32,740 nt of DNA from Chitinophagaceae bacterium (GTDB lineage Bacteria > Bacteroidota > Bacteroidia > Chitinophagales > Chitinophagaceae). The notes under the pieces are model-generated. The model did no database searches, was not told the DNA's origin, and worked only from the letters and a program-made list of their open reading frames with translations. Position numbers and translations under genes: made by a program. Shown piece after piece: positions 1 to 10,550 of this stretch. Each line of letters begins with the position of its first letter. Position 1 is the first letter of the stretch. The stretch spans positions 1 through 32,740 of the forward strand of contig JAICZH010000033.1 of the NCBI GenBank assembly GCA_025933775.1. The letters are read 5' to 3'.

Positions 1-404
1 ATGCTTGGTGAGCTGTCAACTTTTAAAGAAGCAACTCTATAATGTTGCCAAATTTTTTCGTTTGCAACTAATTCTTTAATGTCAGCAAAGTCAGTAGAAA
101 CCCAATACAAGTTTAGTCCGCTTGGTTTTGATGTGCCGACTATTCTTGTCATGAAACCAATTTCTTTGCTAATATCTGTGTCAACGATTATTTCAATTCT
201 TCTTTCAAAAATTCCGATTAAATAAATGTGTCCGAACATTATGCTTAAACTCGCTTTTGTCGGGGGAAAACCAAACCAGCTTTTGTCTGGAAGCAAAGTG
301 TTTTCAAGAGCAACTTGAAACAACGAAATTATGTCGTCCCTATGCTGTCTGAATGAACGTTTCTTATCTAAATATTGGTCTATGATTTCTTTAAAGTCTG
401 GCAT
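1..404 (-). CDS. Partial uncharacterised protein, C-terminus beyond the window edge (MPDFKEIIDQYLDKKRSFRQHRDDIISLFQVALENTLLPDKSWFGFPPTKASLSIMFGHIYLIGIFERR...)
   Basis: Reverse-strand frame open from ATG at 404 to the window edge, about 134 codons without a stop; absent from the ORF track because no stop is included. Promoter-like TTTG-N17-TAAATTTG upstream at 464-492. Confidence 0.75.
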   Translation of the reverse strand, partial: MPDFKEIIDQYLDKKRSFRQHRDDIISLFQVALENTLLPDKSWFGFPPTKASLSIMFGHIYLIGIFERRIEIIVDTDISKEIGFMTRIVGTSKPSGLNLYWVSTDFADIKELVANEKIWQHYRVASLKVDSSPS

Positions 405-431
405 AAAAGCTGGTCAAATAATATGGCCACG

Positions 432-522
432 AACATTAAAATATACGCAATGTCTCGCTTCTCCAAATTTAATAATCGGATTTATTTTCAAAGCGTTTAT
501 TATTTATATTTTTATTTCTTAA
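432..522. repeat. Direct repeat copy 1 (~90 bp), paired with 1763-1854
   Basis: Hand alignment: ...GCAATGTCTCGCTTCTCCAAATTTAATAATCGGATTTATTTTCAAAGC... against ...GCAATACCTCTCTTCTCCAAATTTATCAATCCGATTTATTTTCAAAGC...; the similarity continues on both sides. Confidence 0.85.
464..492 (-). promoter_or_regulatory. Bacteroidota-type promoter (TTTG-N17-TAAATTTG) within repeat copy 1
   Basis: Minus strand reads TTTGAAAATAAATCCGATTATTAAATTTG, matching -33 TTTG / -7 TAnnTTTG. Confidence 0.55.
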
Positions 523-530
523 AGGGCTAA

Positions 531-1133
531 CTATAAGTTCGTTACAATTGCTAATGATTTTTTTACATGTTCATCAGGCGATATATGATCGGTCTTAGAT
601 GAAAAGACAGCTACAATTTTATCATTTTTATCAATAACAAATGTAGTCCGCGGGATGAAGCCATGCGTAATCTGCACGCCCCGCAAATCTTTGGCTTCGG
701 CTTGTGGAGGAATCAATTGCAATCCATACATTGCTGCAATTTTACCATCCGAGTCTGAAGCCACAGGGAATTTTCCTGCACAGTAATTAGGATCAGATGA
801 GAACGAATTCAGTCGCTGAATATCATCTGCTGATACGCCGATAATCGTGGCTCCTGCTGCAGTAAATTTATCTTTGAGTTCGGCGAAAGTATGTGCTTCC
901 AGATCACAACCACCTGTATATGCGGAAGGATAGAAGTATAATACCACCGGTCCATTGGCAAGTGCTTTCTTTAATGCAAAATCAAATGCGTTGCCCGCAA
1001 GGCTGGCTTTAGCAGCGAACATTGGCGCTGTTGAACCATTTGACAATACTTCTGATTGCGCAAAACTTTTTCGACTGATGAAGAGCAGAAACCCTAAAAT
1101 TAAAAGGAAGACGGAATAATTTCTCTTTGACAT
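531..1133 (-). CDS. Secreted/lipid-anchored-type peroxiredoxin (AhpC/TSA, thioredoxin fold)
   Basis: N-terminal hydrophobic signal; YPSAYTGGCDLEAHTF peroxidatic-Cys motif; GVSADD, TTFVIDKNDKIVAVF thioredoxin-fold segments. Confidence 0.88.
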   Translation of the reverse strand: MSKRNYSVFLLILGFLLFISRKSFAQSEVLSNGSTAPMFAAKASLAGNAFDFALKKALANGPVVLYFYPSAYTGGCDLEAHTFAELKDKFTAAGATIIGVSADDIQRLNSFSSDPNYCAGKFPVASDSDGKIAAMYGLQLIPPQAEAKDLRGVQITHGFIPRTTFVIDKNDKIVAVFSSKTDHISPDEHVKKSLAIVTNL

Positions 1134-1328
1134 GGCGGATTATTTTTAAATACAATTATAAATTACAAATCATTCACAAGGTACAAAAAATTGAGGGTAA
1201 ATCGTGGAGATTACGTGAATCATTAAAGAAGAGAGGAAATGAATTATTTTTTATGTTGAACTGAAACACTTGTGTCAAACAATAATAGGCTTGTAACTAA
1301 GTAAAGTGTTTATAAAAATTTATTTTTG

Positions 1329-1718
1329 TTAAGATTTAGGTCGTCCGAAAAACAAAACATATCCATCAGCATCTGTTATTTCAAAGCCACGCAAACCATC
1401 ATCGTCATCTTGAATAGATTGCTTAAATGATACGCCATTTGAACGATATTCATTAAACAAAGTATCTGGGTCTGCAGTAGAAATATAAGCATCCCAACGT
1501 GCCCATTCATGTCGTTTAGAATTTGGAATTGGTTTTATGTCAGGTGTAATTTCCTTCAACATGATAGAAACATTATCACGACCAACAATAGCAAAAAAAG
1601 GGTTCTCGTCTGGACTGATGTGTTGAACTTCAAACCCAAGCTTATTTACATAAAATGAAACCGCAGCTTTCAAGTTTCCGACAATAAAAGAAGGTGATAT
1701 GTAATTAAGATTTGTCAT
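1329..1718 (-). CDS. VOC (glyoxalase/bleomycin-resistance-like) family protein
   Basis: SPSFIVGNLKAAVSFYVNKLGFEV N-terminus and C-terminal GLRGFEITDADGYVLFFGRP typical of the VOC fold. Confidence 0.88.
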   Translation of the reverse strand: MTNLNYISPSFIVGNLKAAVSFYVNKLGFEVQHISPDENPFFAIVGRDNVSIMLKEITPDIKPIPNSKRHEWARWDAYISTADPDTLFNEYRSNGVSFKQSIQDDDDGLRGFEITDADGYVLFFGRPKS

Positions 1719-1762
1719 TGCTTAAATTTTAAAATTGAAAGTTGTCAAATCGCATTTCTGCC

Positions 1763-1854
1763 AACACTAAAAATATATGCAATACCTCTCTTCTCCAAAT
1801 TTATCAATCCGATTTATTTTCAAAGCATTATTATTATACATTTTTATTTTTTAT
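1763..1854. repeat. Direct repeat copy 2 (~90 bp), paired with 432-522
   Basis: See copy 1; both lie immediately upstream of a minus-strand gene. Confidence 0.85.
1796..1824 (-). promoter_or_regulatory. Bacteroidota-type promoter (TTTG-N17-TAAATTTG) within repeat copy 2, for the VOC-peroxiredoxin genes
   Basis: Minus strand TTTGAAAATAAATCGGATTGATAAATTTG; same boxes and spacing as copy 1. Confidence 0.55.
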
Positions 1855-2016
1855 TGCGTTAATGACAATGATGAAAATTATAATACAATTATATTTTGTT
1901 TCTCAATAAATTATTCAATCAAATTTTTATTGGGCTATCATCAATCAAATTTGAAATACACCTGATTACTTTATATTGTATTTTTATAAAAATTAATTTG
2001 CTTCATTTACCAATTC

Positions 2017-3507
2017 ATGTCAAAATATATTTTATCATTCGACCAGGGAACTACCAGCTCACGTGCTATTATTTTTGATAAACACGGCGCAATAAAAGCA
2101 GTAGCGCAAAAAGAATTTACACAAATATTTTCTCAACCCGGTTGGGTAGAGCATGATGCAAATGAAATCTGGTACACACAATTGAGCGTTGCTACAGAAG
2201 TGATTTTAAAAGCAGGGCTCACCATTCATGATATAGCTGCCATTGGCATTACTAACCAAAGAGAAACGACTGTAGTATGGGACAGACACACGCAACAACC
2301 AATTTATAATGCTATTGTATGGCAGGACAGGCGTACATCTGCGTATTGTAATGAATTAAAAAAATTAAACTATGCTGATAATATTCAGCAAAAAACGGGA
2401 CTTGTTATTGATGCATATTTTTCTGCAACAAAACTAAAATGGATTTTAGATAATGTATCGGGTGCAAGAGAAAAAGCAAACAATGGCGATTTATGTTTTG
2501 GAACAATTGATACATGGCTTTTATATAAACTTACTAACGGGAACGCACACACGACAGACGTTAGCAACGCATCACGAACAATGTTGTTTAATATTCATGC
2601 ATTACAATGGGATGAAGAATTATTAAAATTGTTTGATATTCCTGCATCCATATTACCCGAAGTAAAATCGAGCAGCGAAGTGTATGGATATACTGAAGAA
2701 ATATTTACAGCAAATAAAATTCCCATCAGCGGCATTGCGGGAGACCAGCAGGCAGCGCTTTTCGGGCAGATGTGTATGAAGCCGGGCATGGTAAAAAATA
2801 CTTATGGTACCGGCTGTTTTATGCTGATGAATACAGGAGATAAACCAGTGTTAAGTAAAAATAATTTGCTTACAACCATTGCATGGAAAATTAATAATGT
2901 AACAACGTATGCTTTGGAAGGCAGCGTATTTATTGGCGGCGCTGTTGTGCAATGGTTGCGTGATGGATTAGGAATTATTAAAACTTCTGCTGATGTAGAA
3001 ACATTGGCAACATCAGTTAATGATAATGGCGGCGTTTATTTTGTTCCTGCATTTACAGGGCTTGGAGCGCCCTATTGGAACCAGTTTGCAAGAGGCACAA
3101 TGGTGGGCATTACTCGCGGCACATCAGCAGCGCACATTGCAAGAGCATCTATTGAAAGTATTGCATTGCAAACAATGGATGTATTGCATGCAATGAATGA
3201 AGATGCATCTTTGCCGATTACAGAATTAAGAGTGGATGGCGGCGCAACTGCAAATGATTTATTAATGCAATTTCAAAGCGATGTATTAAACTGCAAAGTG
3301 ATTCGTCCGAAAATTACTGAGACAACTGCATTAGGCGCTGCATATCTTGCAGGGCTTGCAATTGGTTTCTGGAAAGACATTGCAGAGATTGAAAATTATT
3401 GGGAAGCAGAAAAAAATTTTATTCCAAATATGAATGAAAAAGACAGGCAAAAAGAAATTCATCAATGGAAGAAAGCCGTTAATGCAGCGCAGATCTGGGC
3501 GGGTTAG
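2017..3507 (+). CDS. glpK: Glycerol kinase
   Basis: [15 protein letters not shown]-terminus, [60 protein letters not shown]; full-length FGGY kinase. Confidence 0.98.
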   Translation: MSKYILSFDQGTTSSRAIIFDKHGAIKAVAQKEFTQIFSQPGWVEHDANEIWYTQLSVATEVILKAGLTIHDIAAIGITNQRETTVVWDRHTQQPIYNAIVWQDRRTSAYCNELKKLNYADNIQQKTGLVIDAYFSATKLKWILDNVSGAREKANNGDLCFGTIDTWLLYKLTNGNAHTTDVSNASRTMLFNIHALQWDEELLKLFDIPASILPEVKSSSEVYGYTEEIFTANKIPISGIAGDQQAALFGQMCMKPGMVKNTYGTGCFMLMNTGDKPVLSKNNLLTTIAWKINNVTTYALEGSVFIGGAVVQWLRDGLGIIKTSADVETLATSVNDNGGVYFVPAFTGLGAPYWNQFARGTMVGITRGTSAAHIARASIESIALQTMDVLHAMNEDASLPITELRVDGGATANDLLMQFQSDVLNCKVIRPKITETTALGAAYLAGLAIGFWKDIAEIENYWEAEKNFIPNMNEKDRQKEIHQWKKAVNAAQIWAG

Positions 3508-3654
3508 TGAGTTGTGGATGGTTAATAAACAATGGGCAATAGGCAATAGCAATAGGTAAAAAATGAAAAATTAAAAAAAATCTGCAAAAAAATAAATCAA
3601 TAAATCAGAAATTCAATAATCAATAATTCATAATTCTTAACTTAAACTCTTCTC

Positions 3655-4362
3655 ATGTCAATTTTTTTAAGCGAATTTATTGGAACAGCCATTTTAATTG
3701 CTTTAGGAAATGGTGTTGTTGCTAATGTAATTTTAAACAAAACAAAAGGCCACAATAGTGGCTGGATCGTTATTGCATTCGGTTGGGCAATGGCAGTTTT
3801 TGTTGGCGTTTATATTTCTGCTGCATCAAGCGGCGCACATCTCAATCCTGCAGTAACCATTGCATTGTGGTACACAAAAAAAATATCAGCAGATGTAGTT
3901 CCGCAATATTTAGCAGGTCAATTGTTAGGCGCAATGGCTGGCAGCGTGCTTGTGTGGCTTTCTTATTTGCAACATTATAAAGCTACTGATAATGCCGAAG
4001 GTATTTTAATGACCTTTGCAACAAGCCCTGCTATAAAAAGCGCGGGTTATAATTTTCTTACAGAATTTTTAGCAACATTTATTTTTGTTTTGGGCGTATT
4101 ATTTATTGTTTCACCTGCTAATAGTTTGGGTGCGTTGGATGCTTTGCCCGTTGCTTTGTTAGTGTTGGCAATTGGATTGAGTTTTGGCGGCCCAACTGGT
4201 TATGCAATTAACCCTGTTCGAGACCTTGGCCCTCGCATTATGCATCAGGTATTACCTATTTCAAATAAAGGAACAAGTGATTGGAAATATGCGCTGGTGC
4301 CTATTTTTGGGCCATTGGCAGGAGGGCTTTTAGCAGCAATTATTTATAGTTTAATTTTTTAG
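3655..4362 (+). CDS. glpF: MIP family channel, glycerol facilitator/aquaporin
   Basis: First half HLNPAVTIALW, second half GGPTGYAINPVRDLGPRIMHQ, directly downstream of glpK. Confidence 0.95.
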   Translation: MSIFLSEFIGTAILIALGNGVVANVILNKTKGHNSGWIVIAFGWAMAVFVGVYISAASSGAHLNPAVTIALWYTKKISADVVPQYLAGQLLGAMAGSVLVWLSYLQHYKATDNAEGILMTFATSPAIKSAGYNFLTEFLATFIFVLGVLFIVSPANSLGALDALPVALLVLAIGLSFGGPTGYAINPVRDLGPRIMHQVLPISNKGTSDWKYALVPIFGPLAGGLLAAIIYSLIF

Positions 4363-4539
4363 TTTTTAAGAAAATATTTAATTTCTTTAAACATCAGAAG
4401 TTCATACTATTGATGCTAATTCTTTATTTGAAAAAAAGCTGGCCTTTATTTTAATTTAAAAATTCAACAAACATTTTGTTTAATCAAAAATTTAAAACTA
4501 ATACTTTTTTTTATCAGCCAATTGTTAATGGCACATAAT

Positions 4540-6501
4540 TTATTCATTTCCTGTCCAACTATTGTTTTTACGGTTAATATCCGGTAATTCAGTATTGGGA
4601 TCTAAAATAACTGAAGTTATCGGCGAAGTAGAATTATATTTGAAAGTCCATTCAGCATTGCGCTGCCAGATGTTTACAGGCAATCTTATTTCTTGAGTAT
4701 TACCATTTTTTTCAGTAATCTTTACAATTGCAGGGAGCGCCATTTGTTGCAAATTTTCAATCGTGATTAATGCACCATTAGCAGGATTATCATTTACATA
4801 CTTCACTCCTTTTACGGATTGATCCAACTTCCATGTTTCATAAAACCATTCTTTCCAAAACCAATTGAGATTATCGCCGGCAGCATCATTCATTGTTCTA
4901 AAAAAATCTTCTGGCTGCGGATGCTTAAAAGCCCACCGGCTGATGTATGTTTTAAATGCATAATCAAACCTTGCCGCGCCAATAACGCTGTTACGTAAAA
5001 TATTTAAGCCTGTTGCAGTTTTAGAATAATATTGTCCATAATCATTAAGACTTATTGATTCAGGAGGAGTCATTAAAGGATCTTTACTTCTCACCAAAGT
5101 CCGCGCCATTCCTAAAATGCTTCTGTGAGTAGTATCACCATACTCACCATGGTTAAACCAATTGGAAGAATATCCATTTATAAAAGTATTCATGCCTTCA
5201 TCCATCCACATGAAACGTCTTTCGTTTGTACCCACAATCATCGGAAACCAATTGTGGCCAATCTCATGTGTTACATCATGCCATAAATTTGCTTTGCCAA
5301 TTTTATAACTGCAAAAAACAATTCCGGGATATTCCATTCCTAATGCAACGCCGGCAACCACTACGGCAGAATTCCAGGGATATTCAAAATAATTTTTTGA
5401 ATAAAATTCTATGCTTTGTTTTAAATATTGAGCGGAGCGGCCATAAGCATTGTAGCCTTTACTTTCAACAGGATATACAGCCATTGAAATTCCTTTTCTG
5501 CCGGAAGAAAAATTGATTCGCGCTGCATCCCACATAAATGCCTTGGACGCCGTCCATGAAACATCACGCGAATTATGCATTTTATAATGCCAGGTAAGCA
5601 TTCCATTTTTTATGGGACGCATAGCCGAAGATGCGATTTCATTTTCTTTAATAATGGCTACAGTACTGTCGCTTCCGCGTGCTTCATTGAGTCTTTTTAT
5701 TTCAGTTGCCGTTAATACTTGTTGAGGGTTTTGCAAATCGCCAGAGCCCGCAACAATCATATCCGCAGGTACAGTAACGTAATAATCGAAGTTACCATAT
5801 TCGCAATAAAATTCTCCAAGCCCCATGTAAGGAAGTGTGTTCCATCCCTGCACATCATCGTACACACACATGCGCGGATACCATTGTGCTAATTGATATA
5901 TAACACCATTTTTTGAATATAATCTTCCCATGCGATCGGCGCCATATTGTGGAATAGAAAAGAAATAATTTACGGTGATATTTATTTTATCACCATTAGG
6001 TCTAACGGTGAAGGGTAAACGCAGTTGCATTCGTGTATCGGTAATAACGGGATCTATTTTATATGTTTTTCCTTTATAAAAAACAGATGCAGATTGAATA
6101 TGATAACCGCCTTTGGTATAACCTTTCACATCAAAGCGATCGCCTGAAACCGGCGTTGCTGCTGCTCCGCGTGAATCAGGATTAAAAAGATTTTGATCGA
6201 GCTGCAGCCATAAATATTTTAATTCGTCAGGACTGTTGTTGGTATAACTAATAGTTACATCACCTTTAAGCGTGGTATCTTTTTCATCTAATGTTGAATG
6301 AATGATATAGCTCGCACTATTTTGCCAATACTTTGGTCCGGGTGCGCCGTTGGCACTTCTGAACTCCGTTGCCGTCTGCGGCATAAACACAGGATCAAAT
6401 ACTTCATTCTTATTATAAATTGAAGAATCCTGCGCTGAAATATTTGGTGAAAAAATAATAAAGCTTAATAATAAAATGGAAGAGGTAATAAAAGTTTTCA
6501 T
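4540..6501 (-). CDS. M1-family (gluzincin) metallopeptidase, secreted
   Basis: HEIGHNWFP zinc motif, downstream [17 protein letters not shown] in place of GxMEN; signal peptide from Met at 6501 (track ORF begins at 6534). Confidence 0.92.
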   Translation of the reverse strand: MKTFITSSILLLSFIIFSPNISAQDSSIYNKNEVFDPVFMPQTATEFRSANGAPGPKYWQNSASYIIHSTLDEKDTTLKGDVTISYTNNSPDELKYLWLQLDQNLFNPDSRGAAATPVSGDRFDVKGYTKGGYHIQSASVFYKGKTYKIDPVITDTRMQLRLPFTVRPNGDKINITVNYFFSIPQYGADRMGRLYSKNGVIYQLAQWYPRMCVYDDVQGWNTLPYMGLGEFYCEYGNFDYYVTVPADMIVAGSGDLQNPQQVLTATEIKRLNEARGSDSTVAIIKENEIASSAMRPIKNGMLTWHYKMHNSRDVSWTASKAFMWDAARINFSSGRKGISMAVYPVESKGYNAYGRSAQYLKQSIEFYSKNYFEYPWNSAVVVAGVALGMEYPGIVFCSYKIGKANLWHDVTHEIGHNWFPMIVGTNERRFMWMDEGMNTFINGYSSNWFNHGEYGDTTHRSILGMARTLVRSKDPLMTPPESISLNDYGQYYSKTATGLNILRNSVIGAARFDYAFKTYISRWAFKHPQPEDFFRTMNDAAGDNLNWFWKEWFYETWKLDQSVKGVKYVNDNPANGALITIENLQQMALPAIVKITEKNGNTQEIRLPVNIWQRNAEWTFKYNSTSPITSVILDPNTELPDINRKNNSWTGNE

Positions 6502-6671
6502 TGAAATTTTCTTTAAAGAAATAAAAGTATGCAATAATGTGAAAAGATGATGAGATTGGAATGTGAAAATTATTATTAAAGTTTATAAATTAAAAATATT
6601 GGTGTTGCTTTTATTATGAGCACTAACGGTGAAGCATACTCGAAGTTTCTGCATTTTTATTAAAATAATTT

Positions 6672-8345
6672 TTAATCGTTTAATCTCTCTTTAATATCCA
6701 AATTAAATTTTCGTGCATAATCTTTTGCAATGTCATAACCAGCATCTGCATGACGAATAATACCAATGCCCGGATCATTGCGCAACACACGGGCAAGTTT
6801 ATCTGCAGCTTCATCTGTACCATCCGCCACTATAACCATTCCTGCATGAATGCTGTAACCCATACCCACTCCGCCTCCATGATGCAGACTCACCCAACTT
6901 GCGCCACCCGCAGTATTTACAAGCGCATTAAGTATTGGCCAATCAGCAACAGCATCGCTGCCATCGAGCATTGCTTCTGTTTCACGATTGGGGCTTGCAA
7001 CAGAGCCAGTATCTAAATGATCGCGGCCAATAACAATCGGCGCTTTTACTTTTTTATTTTTTACCAAATCATTAAATGCAATCCCTGCTTTTTCTCTTTC
7101 TCCCTGCCCTATCCAGCAAATTCGTGCAGGCAATCCCTGGAAAGCAATTTTTTGCTGCGCCATTTTTATCCAGCGGATCATTCCTTCATTTTCGGGAAAT
7201 AATTCCATCATAACGGTGTCGGTTATACGAATATCTTCCGGATCTCCGCTTAACGCTGCCCAACGAAAAGGGCCTTTGCCTTTGCAAAATAAAGGACGAA
7301 TATATGCAGGAACAAATCCGGGAAAATCAAAAGCATTTTGCAAACCTGCTTCGTGTGCCCGTGCCCGTAAGTTATTACCATAATCAAAAGTAATAGCGCC
7401 TTTTTTCTGTAACTCAAGCATTAGTTGCACATGCAACTTCATACTATCATACGCAAGAGAAATATATTTTTCAGGATTCGATTCGCGCAACGCTGCTGCT
7501 GCTTCAGTTGAAAGTGTATGCGGCACATAACCAATCAATGGATCGTGCGCCGATGTTTGATCGGTTAACACATCAACTTTAATATTTCTTTCAATTAATC
7601 TTTGTAATAAATCAACTGCATTGCAGTGCACGCCTATACTCCAGGCCTTTCCATTTTCTTTTAATTTTACTGCTTTATCAATTGCTTCATCAATATCTTC
7701 AATCATTTCATCAAGATATTTTGTTTCAATTCTTTTTTCAATTCTCCATTTTTCCACTTCTGCAATTAATGCCACTCCTTCATTCATGGTAATTGAAAGT
7801 GGCTGTGCTCCGCCCATTCCACCCAATCCTGCTGTAATGCTTAATGTATTTTTAAGTGTTCCTTTAAAATGTTTTTTTGCAACCGCTCCAAATGTTTCAT
7901 ACGTTCCCTGCACAATTCCCTGGCTGCCGATGTATATCCATGAGCCTGCAGTCATTTGTCCGAACATCATTAACCCTTTTTTTTCTAATTCGTCAAAATG
8001 TTCCCACGTTGCCCATTTAGGAACCAATTGTGAATTGGAAATAAGAATACGCGGAGCATTGGGATGTGTTTTTAAAATGCCCACAGGTTTGCCGCTTTGT
8101 ATTAAAAGCGATTCATCATTATCCAAATCTTTCAATGCTTTAATAATAAGATCAAGGCTTTCAAAATTTCTTGCTGCTTTTCCACGGCCGCCGTAAACAA
8201 TAAGCTCATCGGGCTTTTCAGCCACTTCGGGATTCAGATTATTTAATAACATTCGCAATGCTGCTTCCTGAATCCAGCCTTTGCAATTTAATTTTGTGCC
8301 TGTTGGTGTTTTATATTTTATGGGATCGTAAGTTGTTTGAACCAT
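6672..8345 (-). CDS. hutU: Urocanate hydratase
   Basis: [69 protein letters not shown]. Confidence 0.98.
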   Translation of the reverse strand: MVQTTYDPIKYKTPTGTKLNCKGWIQEAALRMLLNNLNPEVAEKPDELIVYGGRGKAARNFESLDLIIKALKDLDNDESLLIQSGKPVGILKTHPNAPRILISNSQLVPKWATWEHFDELEKKGLMMFGQMTAGSWIYIGSQGIVQGTYETFGAVAKKHFKGTLKNTLSITAGLGGMGGAQPLSITMNEGVALIAEVEKWRIEKRIETKYLDEMIEDIDEAIDKAVKLKENGKAWSIGVHCNAVDLLQRLIERNIKVDVLTDQTSAHDPLIGYVPHTLSTEAAAALRESNPEKYISLAYDSMKLHVQLMLELQKKGAITFDYGNNLRARAHEAGLQNAFDFPGFVPAYIRPLFCKGKGPFRWAALSGDPEDIRITDTVMMELFPENEGMIRWIKMAQQKIAFQGLPARICWIGQGEREKAGIAFNDLVKNKKVKAPIVIGRDHLDTGSVASPNRETEAMLDGSDAVADWPILNALVNTAGGASWVSLHHGGGVGMGYSIHAGMVIVADGTDEAADKLARVLRNDPGIGIIRHADAGYDIAKDYARKFNLDIKERLND

Positions 8346-8382
8346 AATTTAAAGATTAAAAGATTTTGCAGATGCAAAAATG

Positions 8383-8682
8383 TTATTCATATTTATTTCT
8401 TTTTGGATTTTGTTTTGATTCAAACAGTGCCAAAATAATGACCTCATTATTTTGGACCCGGTAATAAATTTTATTATGTTTTGTAATTGTAAGTTTACGA
8501 ATGTGTTTATTTTTCGCAATTGAGCTGCCTATTTTGGGATTAATAGAAAGACTATTAATTTTTGAATCCAAAATTGATTGAAATTTTTCGGAAGATTTAA
8601 TTCCCCATTCTTTTTCAATATAAGTTTGAACCCTAAGTACGTTATGTAAAAATTCTTTACTCTTTCTTATTTTGTACGCCAT
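8383..8682 (-). CDS. RelE/ParE-superfamily toxin-like protein
   Basis: 99 aa; LSINPKIGSSI...IRKLTITKHNKIYYRVQNNEVIILALFESKQNP typical of the ParE/RelE fold; overlaps an upstream acidic small ORF. Confidence 0.82.
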   Translation of the reverse strand: MAYKIRKSKEFLHNVLRVQTYIEKEWGIKSSEKFQSILDSKINSLSINPKIGSSIAKNKHIRKLTITKHNKIYYRVQNNEVIILALFESKQNPKRNKYE

Positions 8683-8918
8683 CTGGCAGTTGCTTTTAAA
8701 TATTCTTCCTCTGAAATAAATTCTCCTGCATCCACCTGCCTTATGGCTTCTTCCAATTGTTTTTCCTGTTCTTCAGTTAATTCATCATCCTCTTCAGTCT
8801 CCGATTCTTTTTTAAGATAAGAAGCTACATCTTCATGAACGATCATTAATGTTTCTTCATCATTGATGTTGTCAATATATTCATGAAGTTCTTTTTTTAT
8901 TTCTTCAAATGATTTCAT
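8667..8918 (-). CDS. Putative cognate antitoxin (small acidic protein)
   Basis: MKSFEEIKKELHEYIDNINDEETLMIVHEDVASYLKKESETEEDDELTEEQEKQLEEAIRQVDAGEFISEEEYLKATARWRTK; 16-nt overlap with the toxin ORF. The track start at 8960 lies inside a repeat, so Met at 8918 is preferred. Confidence 0.75.
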   Translation of the reverse strand: MKSFEEIKKELHEYIDNINDEETLMIVHEDVASYLKKESETEEDDELTEEQEKQLEEAIRQVDAGEFISEEEYLKATARWRTK

Positions 8919-8950
8919 AAAAAAATGTTTTATCAAATTTACAATTTTGA

Positions 8951-9031
8951 TTTCACGCAAAGAAGCAAAGAAGATAAAGTCGCAAAGAAGTTTTTTTGCA
9001 ACTTGATTTATCTTAGCGCTTTTGCGTGAAA
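8951..9031. repeat. 81-nt imperfect inverted repeat with TTTCACGCAAA termini (GCAAAG-type)
   Basis: TTTCACGCAAAG...AAGATAAAGTCGCAAA...TTTGCAACTTGATTTATCTT...CTTTTGCGTGAAA; arms pair over most of their length. Confidence 0.8.
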
Positions 9032-9035
9032 TATT

Positions 9036-10529
9036 TTATAATTCATATTCTTTCATAAACTCCATGGCTTTCATCATATCATCATGTAAAAATCTATCAG
9101 CTTCATTAAAAGAAATTTTTTCACGGAAAGCTATAATAATTTTTTCCAACGCTGATGAAGATTTCATTGGCCTTCTGTATTCGATTGCCTGGACTGCTGA
9201 TAATAATTCTATCGCTAAAACTTTTTCTACATTATTAACTACACGCAAACATTTTGTTGCCGCGTTAGCGCCCATGCTCACATGATCTTCCTGGTTGTTA
9301 CTTGATGAAATAGAATCAACAGAAGCCGGTGTGCACAATTGTTTGTTTTCGCTTACAATCCCTGCAGCAGTGTATTGCGGAATCATTAAACCAGAATTCA
9401 ATCCCGGATTTTTTACTAAAAACAATGGCAGATTTCTTTGACCGCTTAATAACTGATAAATTCTTCTTTCAGAAATATTAGCCAGTTCACTCATTGCGAT
9501 TGCAAGAAAATCCAAACATAATGCTAATGGTTGTCCGTGAAAATTTCCGCCGCTTAATATCAAATCATCATCAGGAAAAATATTTGGATTATCAGTAACC
9601 GAATTAATTTCTTTTAAAAAAGTTTTTAATACAAAATCATAAGCATCTTTTGTAGCGCCATGAACTTGCGGAATACATCGGAACGAATATGGATCCTGTG
9701 ATTTTGATTTTTGCTGCGAAGCAATTTCACTTCCATTTAAAAATTTTCTTAAACATGCTGCAACAGAAACCTGTCCCGGATGATCTCTTATTAACTGAAG
9801 TTTTTCATTAAGCGAATCCATATTGCCATCAAATGCATCAAAAGAAATTGCTGCAATTAAATTTGCCCAATTCAATAACTTTTCTGAATGTATAAGGCAA
9901 CATAATCCGTAAGCGCTCATAAATTGTGTGCCATTAATTAAAGCAAGCCCTTCCTTACTTTGCAGTTCAATTGGCTTCCAATTCAATTTTTTTAAAGCTT
10001 CTTCAGCAGCAATTTTTTTTCCTTCATAATTTACTTCGCCCATTCCAATTAATGGAAGACTCAAATGGCTAAGCGGCGCCAGATCGCCCGATGCACCCAA
10101 TGATCCTTGTGTATAAATAACCGGAAGCATATCGTTGTTATGCATATCCAGCAAGCGTTTCACTACTTCTATACCAATGCCCGAATATCCATAGCTCAAT
10201 GATTTTATTTTGAGCATCATCATGAGTTTTACAATTTCATCTGGCACTTCCTCTCCCATTCCACAGGCATGAGATAATAATAAATTACTTTGCAATGTGC
10301 GTAATTGTTCTTTATCTATCTGCACATTTTGTAAAAAACCAAAGCCGGTATTGATGCCATAGAAAAGTTCATCCGATGTGCTTAATTTTTCATCTAAATA
10401 TTTTCTGCATTTTAAAATAGCATCATGCGCAGCAAATGTTATTGATATTAATTGTTTGTATTTTAAAAAATTTTTTACTTGTTGAAATGTAAGCTCACTG
10501 GCATCGAGCGGAAGATAATTATAACTCAT
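9036..10529 (-). CDS. hutH: Histidine ammonia-lyase
   Basis: GSLGASGDLAPLSHLSLPLIG (MIO Ala-Ser-Gly), NGTQFMSAYG, GNFHGQPLALCLDF, SSNNQEDHVSMGANAATK. Confidence 0.97.
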   Translation of the reverse strand: MSYNYLPLDASELTFQQVKNFLKYKQLISITFAAHDAILKCRKYLDEKLSTSDELFYGINTGFGFLQNVQIDKEQLRTLQSNLLLSHACGMGEEVPDEIVKLMMMLKIKSLSYGYSGIGIEVVKRLLDMHNNDMLPVIYTQGSLGASGDLAPLSHLSLPLIGMGEVNYEGKKIAAEEALKKLNWKPIELQSKEGLALINGTQFMSAYGLCCLIHSEKLLNWANLIAAISFDAFDGNMDSLNEKLQLIRDHPGQVSVAACLRKFLNGSEIASQQKSKSQDPYSFRCIPQVHGATKDAYDFVLKTFLKEINSVTDNPNIFPDDDLILSGGNFHGQPLALCLDFLAIAMSELANISERRIYQLLSGQRNLPLFLVKNPGLNSGLMIPQYTAAGIVSENKQLCTPASVDSISSSNNQEDHVSMGANAATKCLRVVNNVEKVLAIELLSAVQAIEYRRPMKSSSALEKIIIAFREKISFNEADRFLHDDMMKAMEFMKEYEL

Positions 10530-10533
10530 GCGT

Positions 10534-10541
10534 CAAAAGTA
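10534..10541 (-). promoter_or_regulatory. -7 box TACTTTTG for hutH, four nt from the start codon
   Basis: Plus strand CAAAAGTA at 10534-10541; possible -33 TTTG (CAAA at 10560-10563). Confidence 0.4.
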
Positions 10542-10550
10542 AGAAAAAAC

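Noticed and set aside
331-522. Plus-strand ORF of 63 aa, and its lookalike at 1777..1965 (shared peptide SPNL.I.FIFKA...YIFI)
   Set aside because: The peptide similarity reflects the duplicated promoter/leader DNA repeat read in frame, not a protein family; 331..522 also overlaps the start of the opposite-strand partial gene.
2385-2789. Antisense ORFs inside glpK (2385..2567, 2595..2789)
   Set aside because: Fully overlap a conserved gene; low-complexity translations with no recognisable domain.
7621-8196. 191-aa antisense ORF within hutU
   Set aside because: Long only by codon-composition effect opposite a strongly conserved gene; no domain recognised.
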